Positions 8,417 to 18,262 of a DNA stretch of 64,000 nt are shown piece after piece. The translations under genes and the position numbers were made by a program. Below the pieces are notes generated by a model. It was not told where the DNA came from, searched no databases, and worked only from the letters and a program-made list of their open reading frames with translations. Numbering within the stretch: position 1 is the stretch's first letter; every line of letters starts with the position of its first letter. The DNA lies in the NCBI GenBank assembly GCA_964203655.1, contig CAXNMJ010000002.1, positions 62,001 to 126,000 on the forward strand. The letters are read 5' to 3'. This DNA comes from BACL27 sp947488385. Lineage in GTDB: Bacteria > Actinomycetota > Acidimicrobiia > Acidimicrobiales > Ilumatobacteraceae.

Positions 8417-9535
8417 ACGTTCGACTGGGCCACGACCAAATTTTTGGTGCCACCAACTCGCCCAGACAATCGCCACAAAATAGACCGCGAGACTCATCGT
8501 CATTGCGGTGTCTAATCCTGTTGGCGTAACTAGTTGCCACCAGTTGACAACGGCGTTGTAAACAAAAATATGAGCCAAATAAATAGTCAGCGTCATTTGG
8601 CCTGTTGTCTGCGCAAGTCGCACGATCAGAGTTTCACCGAAGCGATCACATAACAAAGTGACTAAAGCAAAAACCGCAAGAACGACGCCAATTGAAGCAG
8701 TGACGTAAAGTATGCCGCGGTCAAAAGGTTGTGTTGACGCAAGATGTGACCATCGCTCATCAGGTCCAGAGTCGCTAACAAACTCTGAGTTGACAATTGA
8801 GTTGAGTGAGTAGGCAAAGACCACCGCCGCAGTACCAAAAGCAAAGAGCCGTTTTCGAAGAATTGCGATCTGGTCGTACACACGACCCAACAGAATGCCG
8901 ACGATAAAAAACATCAACCAAGGAAATATTGGATGCGTGTAGTCGATAAATAGACGGATCAGTAAGTCACGCGGCGTATTTGGCGCAGTCGGCGAGAGCC
9001 ATAAAGTCAAGTTGCCGTTGAATGATTGTTCAAGACGCCACCATTCGATCAGTGCGCCTGCCAAGACCGACACCGCAGCGAGCGCAATCAGTTTGGCTCG
9101 CGACCAAGTTGCGATGATGCTGCCGATGAGAAAGTAAGCACCGTAGTAAGGCAAAATTGTGCCTGCCCAAACCCACTCGACGCCGTAACCGAGAGTGAAC
9201 AAGAACAAGCCCCGCCGTGCGAGCCGCCATCGAATGTCAGAGATGCTGTCGTTGCGTAGTTGCACTGCTTGATCGCGATTAAAAAGCAGCGCGACGCCCA
9301 TGCCGGCGACCATTACGAACCCAACCGGAAACGGATTTGCCAAAACGCCTTCAAACGGGTGCCACCATCGCTCAAAAATTGACGGACTCGCCGACGCTGA
9401 AACATTTTGAAAGTTCAAATAGCCGTGATAGTTGAGCACGATGATGCCGAACAGAGCGATCGTGCGCATCACATCTAAAGACGCAATACGTTGATCTTCG
9501 CTCTCAGTTCGACGATCACTTTCGTGCGTCAACAT
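8393..9535 (-). CDS. DUF418-type multipass membrane protein
   Basis: 380 aa with about ten hydrophobic segments. The N-terminal RIASLDVMRTIALFGIIVLNY and the following ERWWHPFEGVLANPFPVGFVMVAGMGVALLF match DUF418/DUF1624 proteins, which are related to membrane acyltransferases (heparan-alpha-glucosaminide acetyltransferase and OafA-like groups). The substrate is unknown. The start lies 2 bases after the stop of the upstream racemase-like gene, so it is the last gene of the leftward envelope operon. A role in modifying an envelope component is an inference from context. Confidence 0.78.
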   Translation of the reverse strand: MLTHESDRRTESEDQRIASLDVMRTIALFGIIVLNYHGYLNFQNVSASASPSIFERWWHPFEGVLANPFPVGFVMVAGMGVALLFNRDQAVQLRNDSISDIRWRLARRGLFLFTLGYGVEWVWAGTILPYYGAYFLIGSIIATWSRAKLIALAAVSVLAGALIEWWRLEQSFNGNLTLWLSPTAPNTPRDLLIRLFIDYTHPIFPWLMFFIVGILLGRVYDQIAILRKRLFAFGTAAVVFAYSLNSIVNSEFVSDSGPDERWSHLASTQPFDRGILYVTASIGVVLAVFALVTLLCDRFGETLIVRLAQTTGQMTLTIYLAHIFVYNAVVNWWQLVTPTGLDTAMTMSLAVYFVAIVWASWWHQKFGRGPVERLYRRFGG

Positions 9536-9537
9536 TG

Positions 9538-10491
9538 CTAAAGCCAGGTGGTTACGTCTGGGTAAACGCGGGTGAGTGGTTGTTGAACGTCTACTTGATC
9601 GCCAACTTTTGGCGCATTTTCTTTTGCCGAAACGAAAACCATTGACGTGTGCATGTGTGGTGGCTCAAGCAACTCAAGACGTTTTTGCTTGAAATGAAAT
9701 GGACTTTGCTCGGCACCCACGAGGTTCACTCCGTGGCTAGAACCTGTCCCGATCATCACTAGAACACCATCGCTGGCGACTTTGACGTTGCGGTAGCCGG
9801 CAGTTGAACCAGCGCTAATTGTTCGCGTATCGAGCACATCGGCTGTGAGTTTGAGCATCGATTTATCTCCGAGCCAAAGTTGTGTGCCACTTCGTACACG
9901 AATTTTTTTGTCGGCAAATTTTGTGCGAAGTTCGCGCAACGACGATGCATCCACATGACTGATCAACCACGGCAAGTCTGAGGCAACTTTGCCGATAATT
10001 TCGCCAACCTCTTTTGCATGATCTTGCATCGTGCCGTCTAATGGCGGATGCACCGACCAGCCAACTTGCTTGAGCCCCGCGCTCTGCACGGCAGATTGCA
10101 CTGCTGCAACATCACTTATGTCGGCGCCGTAACGGTTCATGCTTGAGCGCAATTTAATGACGACCTCGCCGCTCCAAGACAGATTCTTGAGGTTCTGCAC
10201 ATGTTGCAGCGAACCAACGGTCAGCACAACAGTCTTTGGCAAATCTTTTGGAATGTGTTGGCCGACTGGGGTCAAGACCAAAGCAGTGCAATTAGCCGGC
10301 ACGTCTTGAGCTTCAAAGACCGTGCCGACGGCGATTTGATTCGCGATTTTTTGTGCGTGGGTCATCAAGTTTGCGCGACCAAAGCCGTATCCGTTGCCTT
10401 TGACAACTGGAATCAAATCGCCCAAATCGCGCGCAGTCTGCGAAACGTGACGATCCCACGCTGCCAAATCAACACTGAGTTGCAAAGTCAC
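9538..10491 (-). CDS. Alanine racemase-like PLP protein
   Basis: 317 aa, PLP-dependent fold-III barrel resembling alanine racemase. The PLP lysine lies in LIPVVKGNGYGFGR (about residue 30), where standard Alr has VKADAYGHG. Further matches are KLRSSMNRYG (Alr: TGMxRxG) and the C-terminal AGYRNVKVASDGVLVMIGTGSSHGV. It is shorter than classical Alr (about 370 aa). It probably racemises or binds an amino acid. Supplying D-alanine for peptidoglycan would suit the operon with LCP, PlsY and DedA, but the diverged lysine motif allows another substrate. Confidence 0.68.
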   Translation of the reverse strand: MTLQLSVDLAAWDRHVSQTARDLGDLIPVVKGNGYGFGRANLMTHAQKIANQIAVGTVFEAQDVPANCTALVLTPVGQHIPKDLPKTVVLTVGSLQHVQNLKNLSWSGEVVIKLRSSMNRYGADISDVAAVQSAVQSAGLKQVGWSVHPPLDGTMQDHAKEVGEIIGKVASDLPWLISHVDASSLRELRTKFADKKIRVRSGTQLWLGDKSMLKLTADVLDTRTISAGSTAGYRNVKVASDGVLVMIGTGSSHGVNLVGAEQSPFHFKQKRLELLEPPHMHTSMVFVSAKENAPKVGDQVDVQQPLTRVYPDVTTWL

Positions 10492-10524
10492 TGCTATTAA
10501 CTTTACAGCCGCTTGTTTAGCGAA

Positions 10525-11142
10525 TTACTTTTTGCCGTTAACCCTGTGTGTAATGGCGCGTGCGACTTCAATCAAGATCGTCACTGAGAACGCGCTGGCA
10601 AATGCAATCAAGAATGCTTTGGTGTGATTGTCGGCGAAAGATTTTCCGCCGATGAACCCGAGAAGTGACGCATAAGTCGACCAGATACTTGCGGCAACAA
10701 TCGCCCAACCAATAAACCATTTACGCGGTTGCTTGGTGACACCGCACGAAAGCGTGAGCAGAGTTCGCCCACCAGGAATAAATCTTGCAGTAATCAAAAG
10801 TAGGCCGCCGCGATTGCGAATTTGTTCGACGATGTTCTCTAGTTGTTTGGCACCTTTTTCGGTTCGTGTTCTTCGTTTCACGACCCAGTCGCTGGCTTCG
10901 CGTCCGAGAAAGTAACTCATGTTGTCGCCGACGAATGCGCCGGCACCTCCGCACAAAATCACCAGAGCGATTGAAAGATCGCCGGTGCCAGCAGTTACGC
11001 CTCCGATGATCACCAGAGTTTCACTCGGCACAATCGGCAATACAGAATCAAGAACCGCGATCGTGAAAATCACCACATAAAACCACGGCGAAGATGAAGT
11101 TTCTTTCAGCCAATCAAAGAAAGTATTAAAAACCGAAAGCAC
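10525..11142 (-). CDS. DedA/VTT-domain membrane protein
   Basis: 205 aa, SNARE-associated/DedA family. Members are thought to translocate or scramble undecaprenyl phosphate and phospholipids across the membrane. Visible signs are the N-terminal re-entrant segment VLPIVPSETLVIIGG (about residues 33-47), GAGAFVGDNMSYFLGR (about 66-81) and the conserved ITARFIPGGRTLLTLSCG (about 115-133), followed by hydrophobic helices. It sits 25 bases downstream of plsY in the same run. Confidence 0.88.
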   Translation of the reverse strand: MLSVFNTFFDWLKETSSSPWFYVVIFTIAVLDSVLPIVPSETLVIIGGVTAGTGDLSIALVILCGGAGAFVGDNMSYFLGREASDWVVKRRTRTEKGAKQLENIVEQIRNRGGLLLITARFIPGGRTLLTLSCGVTKQPRKWFIGWAIVAASIWSTYASLLGFIGGKSFADNHTKAFLIAFASAFSVTILIEVARAITHRVNGKK

Positions 11143-11167
11143 GATTAGATTGTCTCAGATTTTTTGG

Positions 11168-11758
11168 TTAGATGTCGGGTTCTTCGTGGGTCTTGAGGCG
11201 GCGAAGATTGGGTAGATGTTTCACAATGATGAAAGCAACAAGAGCGAGTGTTGCGCCAATTTCCCACGCTTGGGCTCCTTCGTAAAAAATTCCAAAAGGC
11301 AGAGCAACCGAGATTGTTAGCGAAGCAACAGATGCCTTATGTGTCGTCTTTGTAAGTACAAACCACGAGATAAACAAAACCAGGCTGGTCAACGGAAACA
11401 ACACAAACATTCCGCCACCACCGCATGCGACACCCTTGCCGCCTTTGAACTTGCGCGTAATCGGATACGAGTGACCAAGAATCGCTGCAAACAAACTTAA
11501 ATACGACAATGGATCATGTCTGTCACCGGTGACGCCCCACGCGAGCCCAACTGCAAGTGCAGCCTTGGCCATATCCATCAAGAAAACTGCGAGACCGGTC
11601 TTCCAACCGAGATTGCGAATTACGTTTGAGGCGCCTGGGTTACCCGAACCGACTTTAGTGATATCAAGATTCTTTTTTCCGGCCACGATTGCCGCACTTG
11701 GAAAAGTTCCAAAACCATACGCAACTACAAAAATCAAAACCCCAATTAATATTTGCAT
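11168..11758 (-). CDS. plsY: Glycerol-3-phosphate acyltransferase PlsY
   Basis: Transfers acyl groups from acyl-phosphate to glycerol-3-phosphate, the first step of phospholipid synthesis, in the membrane. 196 aa with about five membrane segments. Family motifs are YGFGTFPSAAIVAG (about residues 14-27), DITKVGSGNPGASNVIRNLGW (about 32-52) and GHSYPITRKFKGGKGVA (about 94-110). The starting ATG 11758 is 23 bases after the LCP stop. It is expected to work with PlsX, which is not in the window. Confidence 0.93.
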   Translation of the reverse strand: MQILIGVLIFVVAYGFGTFPSAAIVAGKKNLDITKVGSGNPGASNVIRNLGWKTGLAVFLMDMAKAALAVGLAWGVTGDRHDPLSYLSLFAAILGHSYPITRKFKGGKGVACGGGGMFVLFPLTSLVLFISWFVLTKTTHKASVASLTISVALPFGIFYEGAQAWEIGATLALVAFIIVKHLPNLRRLKTHEEPDI

Positions 11759-11781
11759 TTACAGCCCCTTGCTTATGTTAG

Positions 11782-13005
11782 TCAGCGGCAGGCAGGGTCA
11801 TTAGGCGGTACAACACCATCAATCTTTTGGGACACCAATGCCGTCGAAGTCAGAGCAACACGAAACGCCGCCAATTCAAATTTCTGTTTTTGGCCTGAGC
11901 GCAAAGATGCGCTCTCTGCAACAAGTGGTGCTCGCCCCTGAAAAATTGCCAGAGCGTTTATCATTTCTTCTGACTTGAGCGCCGGAATTAGCACCGACAT
12001 TTCGCCGATTCGTTTAGGAAACGAGTCAATTGTGTAGGTCGCAATCGATTGTGTGTTCAAATCACGCATCGCTTGGGCAAGGGTCAACATTCCACGTGGG
12101 CTTAGTTGATCGTCGGTGATCACATTTTTAAGTGCAGCGTTTAACAAGTTGTTGGCCACCGAGAGACTCTTTGAACCTTTATCTAGTGCGCGTTGCATTG
12201 AGCGTCGCAAGAAATCTTGCTGACGTTTGATTCGACCAAGATCGCCAGTTGGGTCTTCAAGCCACGTTTGTGTTGTCGGGTCAAAGTATCGATAGCCAGA
12301 TCTTGATCGCACGTATGCCAAGGCGGTATCGCCATCAAAGTTGACGCATCCTGGCGTCGTGACGTTGAGCCCTGTTTTTTTGTCGCGTGTCGGATACAAG
12401 AAAGGAACCTTCACGCCGTCAACGGCAGTGACGATTTCTTTGAATGCACAGAAATTGATGTTTACATAGTGATCAACAGGCACATCAAAATTTTGCTTGA
12501 TGGTCGCGACAAGACGATTTGGGTCTGTACTTTGAAATGCAGAGTTGATTCGGTTTTGTCGAGTGGTGCCTGCGATGTCAACCCACAGGTCTCGCGGAAA
12601 CGAAAGTATCGCCGCACGCTTCGTGCTCGGGTCGATGCGAATAATCATGATCGTGTCGCTTCGTTCACCAGAACTTGTACGGTCACCGATACCGCCAGAT
12701 GTTGCGCTGCTTGGGTCAGTGCATGCTCCGTTATCTGAGCCGGTCAGCAAAAAGTTTTGTGCGTCAAGACCCTCGGTGTCTAGATCCCATGCGCTGCCAA
12801 CCGGTGAGGTTTCATCGAACTGGCCCGAGTTGTTTGGCTTGTCGAGCGTCACCACGAGCCTTTGATTGATCAGGCCGTTTAGCCACAGCAGCCCGGCTGC
12901 ACTTGCAACCAGTGATGTGATCACAAAAATATTGAAAACCAAAATTACATAATGCAGTTTTGGTCGCGCGCGAACGCCAGTTTTTGCTCTTTTTACCCGC
13001 ACCAT
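11782..13005 (-). CDS. LytR-CpsA-Psr (LCP) family cell-wall ligase
   Basis: 407 aa. LCP enzymes attach polymers from undecaprenyl diphosphate carriers to peptidoglycan. A short basic cytoplasmic tail and one membrane anchor (about residues 18-45) are followed by the LCP catalytic domain. Matches are RSDTIMIIRIDPSTKRAAILSFPRDLWVDI (about 114-143, with the catalytic Asp/Arg pattern), RINSAF, VDHYVNINFCAFKEIVTAVDGV and GDTALAYVRSR with later GDLGRIKRQQDFLR (phosphate-binding arginines). Its start is 7 bases downstream of the valS stop. In this group it is probably a ligase for cell-wall polysaccharide. Confidence 0.9.
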   Translation of the reverse strand: MVRVKRAKTGVRARPKLHYVILVFNIFVITSLVASAAGLLWLNGLINQRLVVTLDKPNNSGQFDETSPVGSAWDLDTEGLDAQNFLLTGSDNGACTDPSSATSGGIGDRTSSGERSDTIMIIRIDPSTKRAAILSFPRDLWVDIAGTTRQNRINSAFQSTDPNRLVATIKQNFDVPVDHYVNINFCAFKEIVTAVDGVKVPFLYPTRDKKTGLNVTTPGCVNFDGDTALAYVRSRSGYRYFDPTTQTWLEDPTGDLGRIKRQQDFLRRSMQRALDKGSKSLSVANNLLNAALKNVITDDQLSPRGMLTLAQAMRDLNTQSIATYTIDSFPKRIGEMSVLIPALKSEEMINALAIFQGRAPLVAESASLRSGQKQKFELAAFRVALTSTALVSQKIDGVVPPNDPACR

Positions 13006-13012
13006 GTTGTTC

Positions 13013-15592
13013 TTAGTTTAGTGGTGCAGCCAGAGTTACCTGAGCAGTGATCTCGCGTGATTCACCATCTGAACTCGACTCGGTATATTCAATTTCTTGA
13101 AGTGCGCCAGCATTTCTGAGGTCATCAATATTCGTACGAAGCACGGTCAATGTTTTGGCGTCTGAAGTTACTTTAAGTTTTGCAACTTCGGCACGCTGCG
13201 AAACTTTTGCCTCTGTTTTTGCGCGACGAACCGCGGCAAGCACAACATAAATAGCATCAAGTTCGGTCAAGGCTTCTTTGTTTGCGGTGCAACCGGCAAG
13301 TGTCTCATTTGAAGTTGGCCAGTTCGTGCGATGAATCGAGCCCGATTGCCACCATGACCAAACTTCTTCAGTGGCGAACGGCAACATCGGCGCAAGCAGT
13401 CTTTGCAAAATGCTCAATGCACGGCGCAATGAGACTCGGGCTGACGATGAGTCTTGAGTTTCGCCGTAGGCACGAGTCTTTACGAGTTCGACGTAGTCGT
13501 CACAGAACCACCAAAAAAATGCTTCAGTGCGTTCAAGCGCACGCGCATAATCAAACTGCTCTAGTGCTGTTGTTGCTTCTTCGACAACATCGGCAAGACG
13601 CGACAACATTGCTTGGTCTACCAAATCACTTGGCACAGCCGAAGCGTCGGCCTCGCCGGCACCGAGCACAAACTTGGACAAGTTGAGAAGTTTCGTCGCA
13701 AGTTTGCGCCCAACTTTCATTTGCTCTTCGCTGAATGCAGTATCTACACCAGGTCGTGCACACGCAGCCCAATATCGAACGGCGTCGCTGCCATATTGAT
13801 CAAACAAATCTGACGGCGTTACAACGTTGCCTTTTGACTTTGACATCTTCTTTCGATCCGGGTCGAGAATCCAACCCGAGAGTGCTGCGTTTCGCCATGG
13901 CGCCTGGCCGTGTTCGAAGTTTGAACGCACCATCGTGGCGAACAACCAAGTGCGAATAATGTCGTGACCTTGCGGGCGAATATCCATCGGAAAAATTCGC
14001 TCGAATAAATCACTGTCGTCAATCCATCGTCCCGCAATTTGTGGTGTCAGCGATGAAGTTGCCCAAGTGTCCATGATGTCGGGCTCGCCAACAAAGCCGT
14101 TGGGTTTATCGCGTTGGTCGGCCAAATATCCGGCAGGCAAATCTGTGCTCGGGTCAATCGGCAATTGATCGCTTGTTGGCACGAGTGGGTTTTCGTAAAT
14201 AATTTCGCCTTGTGCATCGAGGCGATACCACAACGGAATCGGAACGCCGAAATATCGCTGACGACTGACGAGCCAGTCACCGTTTAATCCGCCCACCCAA
14301 TTTGCATATCTGTGCTGCATGAAATCTGGATGCCATGTCAACTCGTCGCCGCGTGCGAGCAATTTTTCGCGCAACTGCTCGTCGCGACCACCGTTGCGGA
14401 TATACCACTGTCGGCTTGTAACAATCTCGAGTGGACGGTCGCCCTTTTCGTAAAACTTCACCGGGTGAGTAATTGCACGCGGCTCATCAATGAGTTCGCC
14501 CGTCTCGCGCAAAATTTCGACCGTCAGAGTTTGCGCTTGTTTCACTGTTTTGCCGGCGAGCCTCGCATATTGCTTGCGTGCATCGGTCGACATTATTTCT
14601 GGAGCGTCGGCAACAAATCGACCGTCACGACCAATTATCGGGCGAGTTGCCAGATTCAGTTCACGCCACCAAATCACGTCGGTCAAGTCACCGAATGTGC
14701 AAACCATGGCGATGCCCGAACCCTTGTCTGGTTGGGCCAGCGGGTGGGCGTGCACTGGTACTGAAACATTGAAAATTGGCGTGTGCGCAATTTTGCCGAA
14801 CAAATGTTGGTATCGCGCATCGTCTGGGTGGGCGACTAGACCAACACACGCGGCGATCAACTCAGGTCGAGTCGTTTCAACAGTGAATTCACTTCGTGTT
14901 TCATCGGGCACATGAAATTTTAATTTGTGAAACGCGCCAGGCCGCTCGCGATCTTCAAGTTCAGCTTGCGCGACTGCCGTGCCGAAGTCGACATCCCAAA
15001 GTGTTGGCGCTTCTTGGGTGTAAGCCTCGCCGCGTTCAAGGTTGCGCAAGAACGCCGACTGCGCCGTGCGTCGAGCATGTTCGCTAATTGTCGTGTAGAG
15101 CAAACTCCAGTCGACTGATAAACCCAGGCGACGAAACAGATCTTCAAAAACTTTTTCGTCTTGCGCAGTTAGTTCATCGCACAATTCGATGAAATTCGGT
15201 CGCGAGATCGGCACGGCGCGCGCATCTTTCGGTGGATCACCGCGAAACGGAGGTTCAAAACCTGCGACATATTTCAGCGATGGGTCGCACGACACTCCAT
15301 AAAAATTTTGTACGCGTCGCTCGGTTGGCAGACCGTTGTCATCCCATCCCATCGGATAAAAAACTGATTTGCCGCGCATGCGCCAAAATCGTGCCAGCGT
15401 GTCGGTATGTGTGTATGAAAAAACATGCCCCATGTGCAGCGAACCGCTAACTGTGGGTGGGGGTGTGTCAATTGCAAAAATATTTTCGCGCGTTGCTTGG
15501 CGATCAAATCGGTAGATGCCGTCAAGTTCCCACTGAGATATGAGTCGTGCCTCAACACCGTCCATTGTTGGCTTCTCGGGTACGCGTGACAT
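13013..15592 (-). CDS. valS: Valyl-tRNA synthetase
   Basis: Charges tRNA-Val with valine; class Ia synthetase, 859 aa (usual length about 860-950). The HIGH motif is HMGH at 53-56 in PPPTVSGSLHMGHVFSYTHTD, the editing domain lies at about 190-340, WVGGLNGDWLVSRQRYFGVPIP at about 431-452, and KMSKS at 582-586. The anticodon-binding domain follows at about 630-770. The C-terminal coiled-coil tail of about 70 residues has the expected basic and acidic heptads. It leads the leftward six-gene run and is divergent from cysS with only 35 bases between. Confidence 0.96.
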   Translation of the reverse strand: MSRVPEKPTMDGVEARLISQWELDGIYRFDRQATRENIFAIDTPPPTVSGSLHMGHVFSYTHTDTLARFWRMRGKSVFYPMGWDDNGLPTERRVQNFYGVSCDPSLKYVAGFEPPFRGDPPKDARAVPISRPNFIELCDELTAQDEKVFEDLFRRLGLSVDWSLLYTTISEHARRTAQSAFLRNLERGEAYTQEAPTLWDVDFGTAVAQAELEDRERPGAFHKLKFHVPDETRSEFTVETTRPELIAACVGLVAHPDDARYQHLFGKIAHTPIFNVSVPVHAHPLAQPDKGSGIAMVCTFGDLTDVIWWRELNLATRPIIGRDGRFVADAPEIMSTDARKQYARLAGKTVKQAQTLTVEILRETGELIDEPRAITHPVKFYEKGDRPLEIVTSRQWYIRNGGRDEQLREKLLARGDELTWHPDFMQHRYANWVGGLNGDWLVSRQRYFGVPIPLWYRLDAQGEIIYENPLVPTSDQLPIDPSTDLPAGYLADQRDKPNGFVGEPDIMDTWATSSLTPQIAGRWIDDSDLFERIFPMDIRPQGHDIIRTWLFATMVRSNFEHGQAPWRNAALSGWILDPDRKKMSKSKGNVVTPSDLFDQYGSDAVRYWAACARPGVDTAFSEEQMKVGRKLATKLLNLSKFVLGAGEADASAVPSDLVDQAMLSRLADVVEEATTALEQFDYARALERTEAFFWWFCDDYVELVKTRAYGETQDSSSARVSLRRALSILQRLLAPMLPFATEEVWSWWQSGSIHRTNWPTSNETLAGCTANKEALTELDAIYVVLAAVRRAKTEAKVSQRAEVAKLKVTSDAKTLTVLRTNIDDLRNAGALQEIEYTESSSDGESREITAQVTLAAPLN

Positions 15593-15627
15593 GACGAAAT
15601 AACGGTACTCGCCTATCCTTAAACATC

Positions 15628-16983
15628 GTGCTTAATCTGTATGACACAGCGACTTCGCAAATTCGCCCGCTCAAACAGCGTGTGCCGGGGCAACTAAGCA
15701 TTTACCTTTGCGGACCAACGGTTTATGGCCCACCACATATCGGGCACGGGCGAGCGACACTCGTTTACGACATTTTGCGCCGTTATCTCGAATGGACGGG
15801 GGTCGCGGTTCGACTCGTTTCCAATATCACAGATATTGACGACAAGATTATTGACCGCGCAACTCGCGAAAATCGACCATGGCTAGACATCGCCCAAAAG
15901 TGCGAACACGTTTGGTTTGACTCGATGTCGCGTCTTGGCGTGTTGCGGCCAACAGATGTGCCTCGAGCCACCGAATATGTCGAACAGATAGTTGGATTAA
16001 TTGCCGAACTCATTGCAAAAGATGCCGCATACGCGACTGATGACGGCATATATATGAGTACGAGCGTTGTTGCAGATTACGGCTTGCTTGCACACCAAAA
16101 TATTGACGACATGCTCGCAGGTGGTGGCGACCGCACAGTGTTTGGCGCTGATCAAAAAAAGCATCCTGCAGATTTCGTGTTGTGGAAGTTTTCAAAGCCA
16201 GGCGAGCCGTCGTGGGCGTCGCCATGGGGCGAAGGTCGACCAGGTTGGCACAGCGAATGTGTCGTGATGAGTCTCGAGCTACTTGGCGAAGGTTTTGATT
16301 TGCATTGCGGTGGCGCCGACTTGAGATTTCCGCATCATGAGAACGAGCGCGCGCAAGCCGTTGCACTCGGCAAAGATTTTGCCCATCACTGGATGCACAA
16401 CGGGTTTGTCGTCGACACTGAAGGCGAAAAAATGTCCAAGAGTTTGGGCAACGTCACCAACCTGCCTGATTTGTTAGATCGTTATGACGCTCGCGCGTAC
16501 CGCATGTTGTTGTTGCAAACTCACTATCGGTCACCAGTCAAAGTTGGTCTCGACAACATTGATGCTTCAGTCAACGCACTCGCCGGCGTCGATTCGTTTC
16601 ATTCGCGCACAAGTTTGCTCACTGCAACACCTGATGCGGCAACGCTTGATGCATTTCGCACAGCGATGAACGACGATTTGAATACACCCGTCGCGGTTGG
16701 TGTGATGTTTGATGCAATTCGTCGGGCCAATGTCGCGGTTGATTCGAGCGATACAAAATTGGCTGGTTCACTTGCTTCGGCTGTGCGCGAAATGTGTGTG
16801 GCGTTTGGCATAAACCTCGAAGTGGCAACTATCAGCGACGAACTTGTTTCGCGTGCAAAGGCTCTAGATGCCGCAAGAGTTGCCCGCGACTTTGCAACTG
16901 CCGATGCGATTCGCGATGAGCTTCAATCGCTTGGCTATTTGGTTGAGACCACCAAAGAGGGAACAAAACTTCGCAAGGCTTAA
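15628..16983 (+). CDS. cysS: Cysteinyl-tRNA synthetase
   Basis: Class Ia synthetase, 451 aa, from GTG 15628. HIGH lies at 37-40 (YGPPHIGHGRATLVYD) and KMSKS at 268-272. The zinc ligands are Cys28 (IYLCGPTVY), Cys211 (GWHSECVVMS) and His/Glu near 236-241 (FPHHENERAQA). The full length and the C-terminal four-helix domain favour true CysS rather than the shorter mycothiol ligase MshC (about 410 aa). The start is read as GTG, with TATCCT 8 bases ahead. Confidence 0.94.
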   Translation: MLNLYDTATSQIRPLKQRVPGQLSIYLCGPTVYGPPHIGHGRATLVYDILRRYLEWTGVAVRLVSNITDIDDKIIDRATRENRPWLDIAQKCEHVWFDSMSRLGVLRPTDVPRATEYVEQIVGLIAELIAKDAAYATDDGIYMSTSVVADYGLLAHQNIDDMLAGGGDRTVFGADQKKHPADFVLWKFSKPGEPSWASPWGEGRPGWHSECVVMSLELLGEGFDLHCGGADLRFPHHENERAQAVALGKDFAHHWMHNGFVVDTEGEKMSKSLGNVTNLPDLLDRYDARAYRMLLLQTHYRSPVKVGLDNIDASVNALAGVDSFHSRTSLLTATPDAATLDAFRTAMNDDLNTPVAVGVMFDAIRRANVAVDSSDTKLAGSLASAVREMCVAFGINLEVATISDELVSRAKALDAARVARDFATADAIRDELQSLGYLVETTKEGTKLRKA

Positions 16984-17023
16984 GTTTTTTGGCTCGCGCT
17001 TCAGAATGCTGAATGTTGTCAGA

Positions 17024-17029
17024 TAACTT
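17024..17029 (+). promoter_or_regulatory. -10 box (TAACTT) of leaderless promoter
   Basis: TAACTT ends 6 bases before ATG 17036, which favours that start over ATG 17030. Confidence 0.35.
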
Positions 17030-17035
17030 ATGGTT

Positions 17036-18247
17036 ATGGCTGATTTTTCACTCTCTTTAAACGACGACCAACTGCAACTTAAAGATTGGATTCATCAGTT
17101 CGCTGTTGACACCATTCGCCCTGCCGCACACGAGTGGGATGAACGCGAAGAGTTCCCGTGGCCAGTCGTGCAAGAGGCAGCCAAGATCGGTTTATATGGT
17201 CTTGATTTCATCATGAACGCAATGGCCGACCCAACTGGTCTCACCATGGTTGTCGCAATCGAAGAAATGTTCTGGGGCGATGCTGGTATCGGCATGGCAA
17301 TCATGGGTTCGGGTCTTGCAGCTGCCGGTATCGCTGGCAACGGCACACCAGAACAAATGATGGAGTGGGTGCCGCAGTGTTACGGCACACCAGACGATGT
17401 GAAGCTCGGCGCATTTTGCGTCAGCGAACCAGATGCAGGTAGCGATGTTTCAAACTTGCGTACGCGTGCCGTTTATGACGAAGCAAATGACGAATGGGTG
17501 TTGAACGGCACAAAAGCATGGATCACCAACGGTGGCATCGCCAACGTGCACGTGGTTGTTGCCGCAGTTGATCCTGAATTAAAAGGCCGCGGCCAAGCTT
17601 CGTTCGTTATTCCGCCCGGCACAAAAGGTTTGTCACAGGGGCAGAAGTATTTGAAGCACGGCATTCGCGCCAGTCATACGGCAGAAGTGGTGCTTGAAGA
17701 CGTTCGTGTGCCCGGTCGCTGTTTGTTGGGCGGTAAAGAAAAACTAGATGCAAAACTTGCGCGCTACCGCGAAGGCACGTCAAGCGGCAAACAACCAGCA
17801 ATGGCAACATTCGAAGCAACACGCCCAGCAGTTGGTGCTCAGGCACTTGGTGTTGCACGCGCCGCTTACGAATTTGCACTTGACTATGCCAAAGAGCGCA
17901 AGGCATTCGGCAAGCCGATCATCATGCACCAAGCCATTGCATTCAAACTCGCCAACATGATCACCGAAATTGATGCAGCGCGTTTGTTGATTTGGCGAGC
18001 ATCGTGGCTTGCAAAAAATGGCGGATACAAAAACGCCGAAGGTTCGCAGAGCAAGTACTACGCATCAGAGATGGCCGTGCGCGTCACCGAAGATGCAATT
18101 CAAATCTTGGGTGGCTACGGCTACACACGCGAGTATCCAGTCGAACGCTGGCACCGCGACGCCAAGATTCACACCATTTTTGAAGGCACGAGCGAAATCC
18201 AGCAGCTAGTGATTGCTCGCGCAATCTCTGGCCTGCGCGTCGAATAG
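17036..18247 (+). CDS. Acyl-CoA dehydrogenase
   Basis: FAD enzyme that oxidises acyl-CoA to trans-2-enoyl-CoA, about 403 aa. Visible blocks are the N-terminal helical domain (LKDWIHQFAVDTIRPAAHEWDEREEFPW), the central FAD domain with GAFCVSEPDAGSDVSNLRTRA and WVLNGTKAWITNGG, and the C-terminal domain with YAKERKAFGKPI, EGSQSKYYASEMAVRVTEDAIQILGGYGYTREYPVERWHRDAKIHTIFEGTSEIQQLVIAR. The catalytic Glu would be in IFEGTSE. The acyl chain specificity cannot be read. It stands alone, and enoyl-CoA hydratase and thioesterase genes are elsewhere in the window. Confidence 0.92.
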   Translation: MADFSLSLNDDQLQLKDWIHQFAVDTIRPAAHEWDEREEFPWPVVQEAAKIGLYGLDFIMNAMADPTGLTMVVAIEEMFWGDAGIGMAIMGSGLAAAGIAGNGTPEQMMEWVPQCYGTPDDVKLGAFCVSEPDAGSDVSNLRTRAVYDEANDEWVLNGTKAWITNGGIANVHVVVAAVDPELKGRGQASFVIPPGTKGLSQGQKYLKHGIRASHTAEVVLEDVRVPGRCLLGGKEKLDAKLARYREGTSSGKQPAMATFEATRPAVGAQALGVARAAYEFALDYAKERKAFGKPIIMHQAIAFKLANMITEIDAARLLIWRASWLAKNGGYKNAEGSQSKYYASEMAVRVTEDAIQILGGYGYTREYPVERWHRDAKIHTIFEGTSEIQQLVIARAISGLRVE

Positions 18248-18262
18248 AAAACTTAGAATTTC

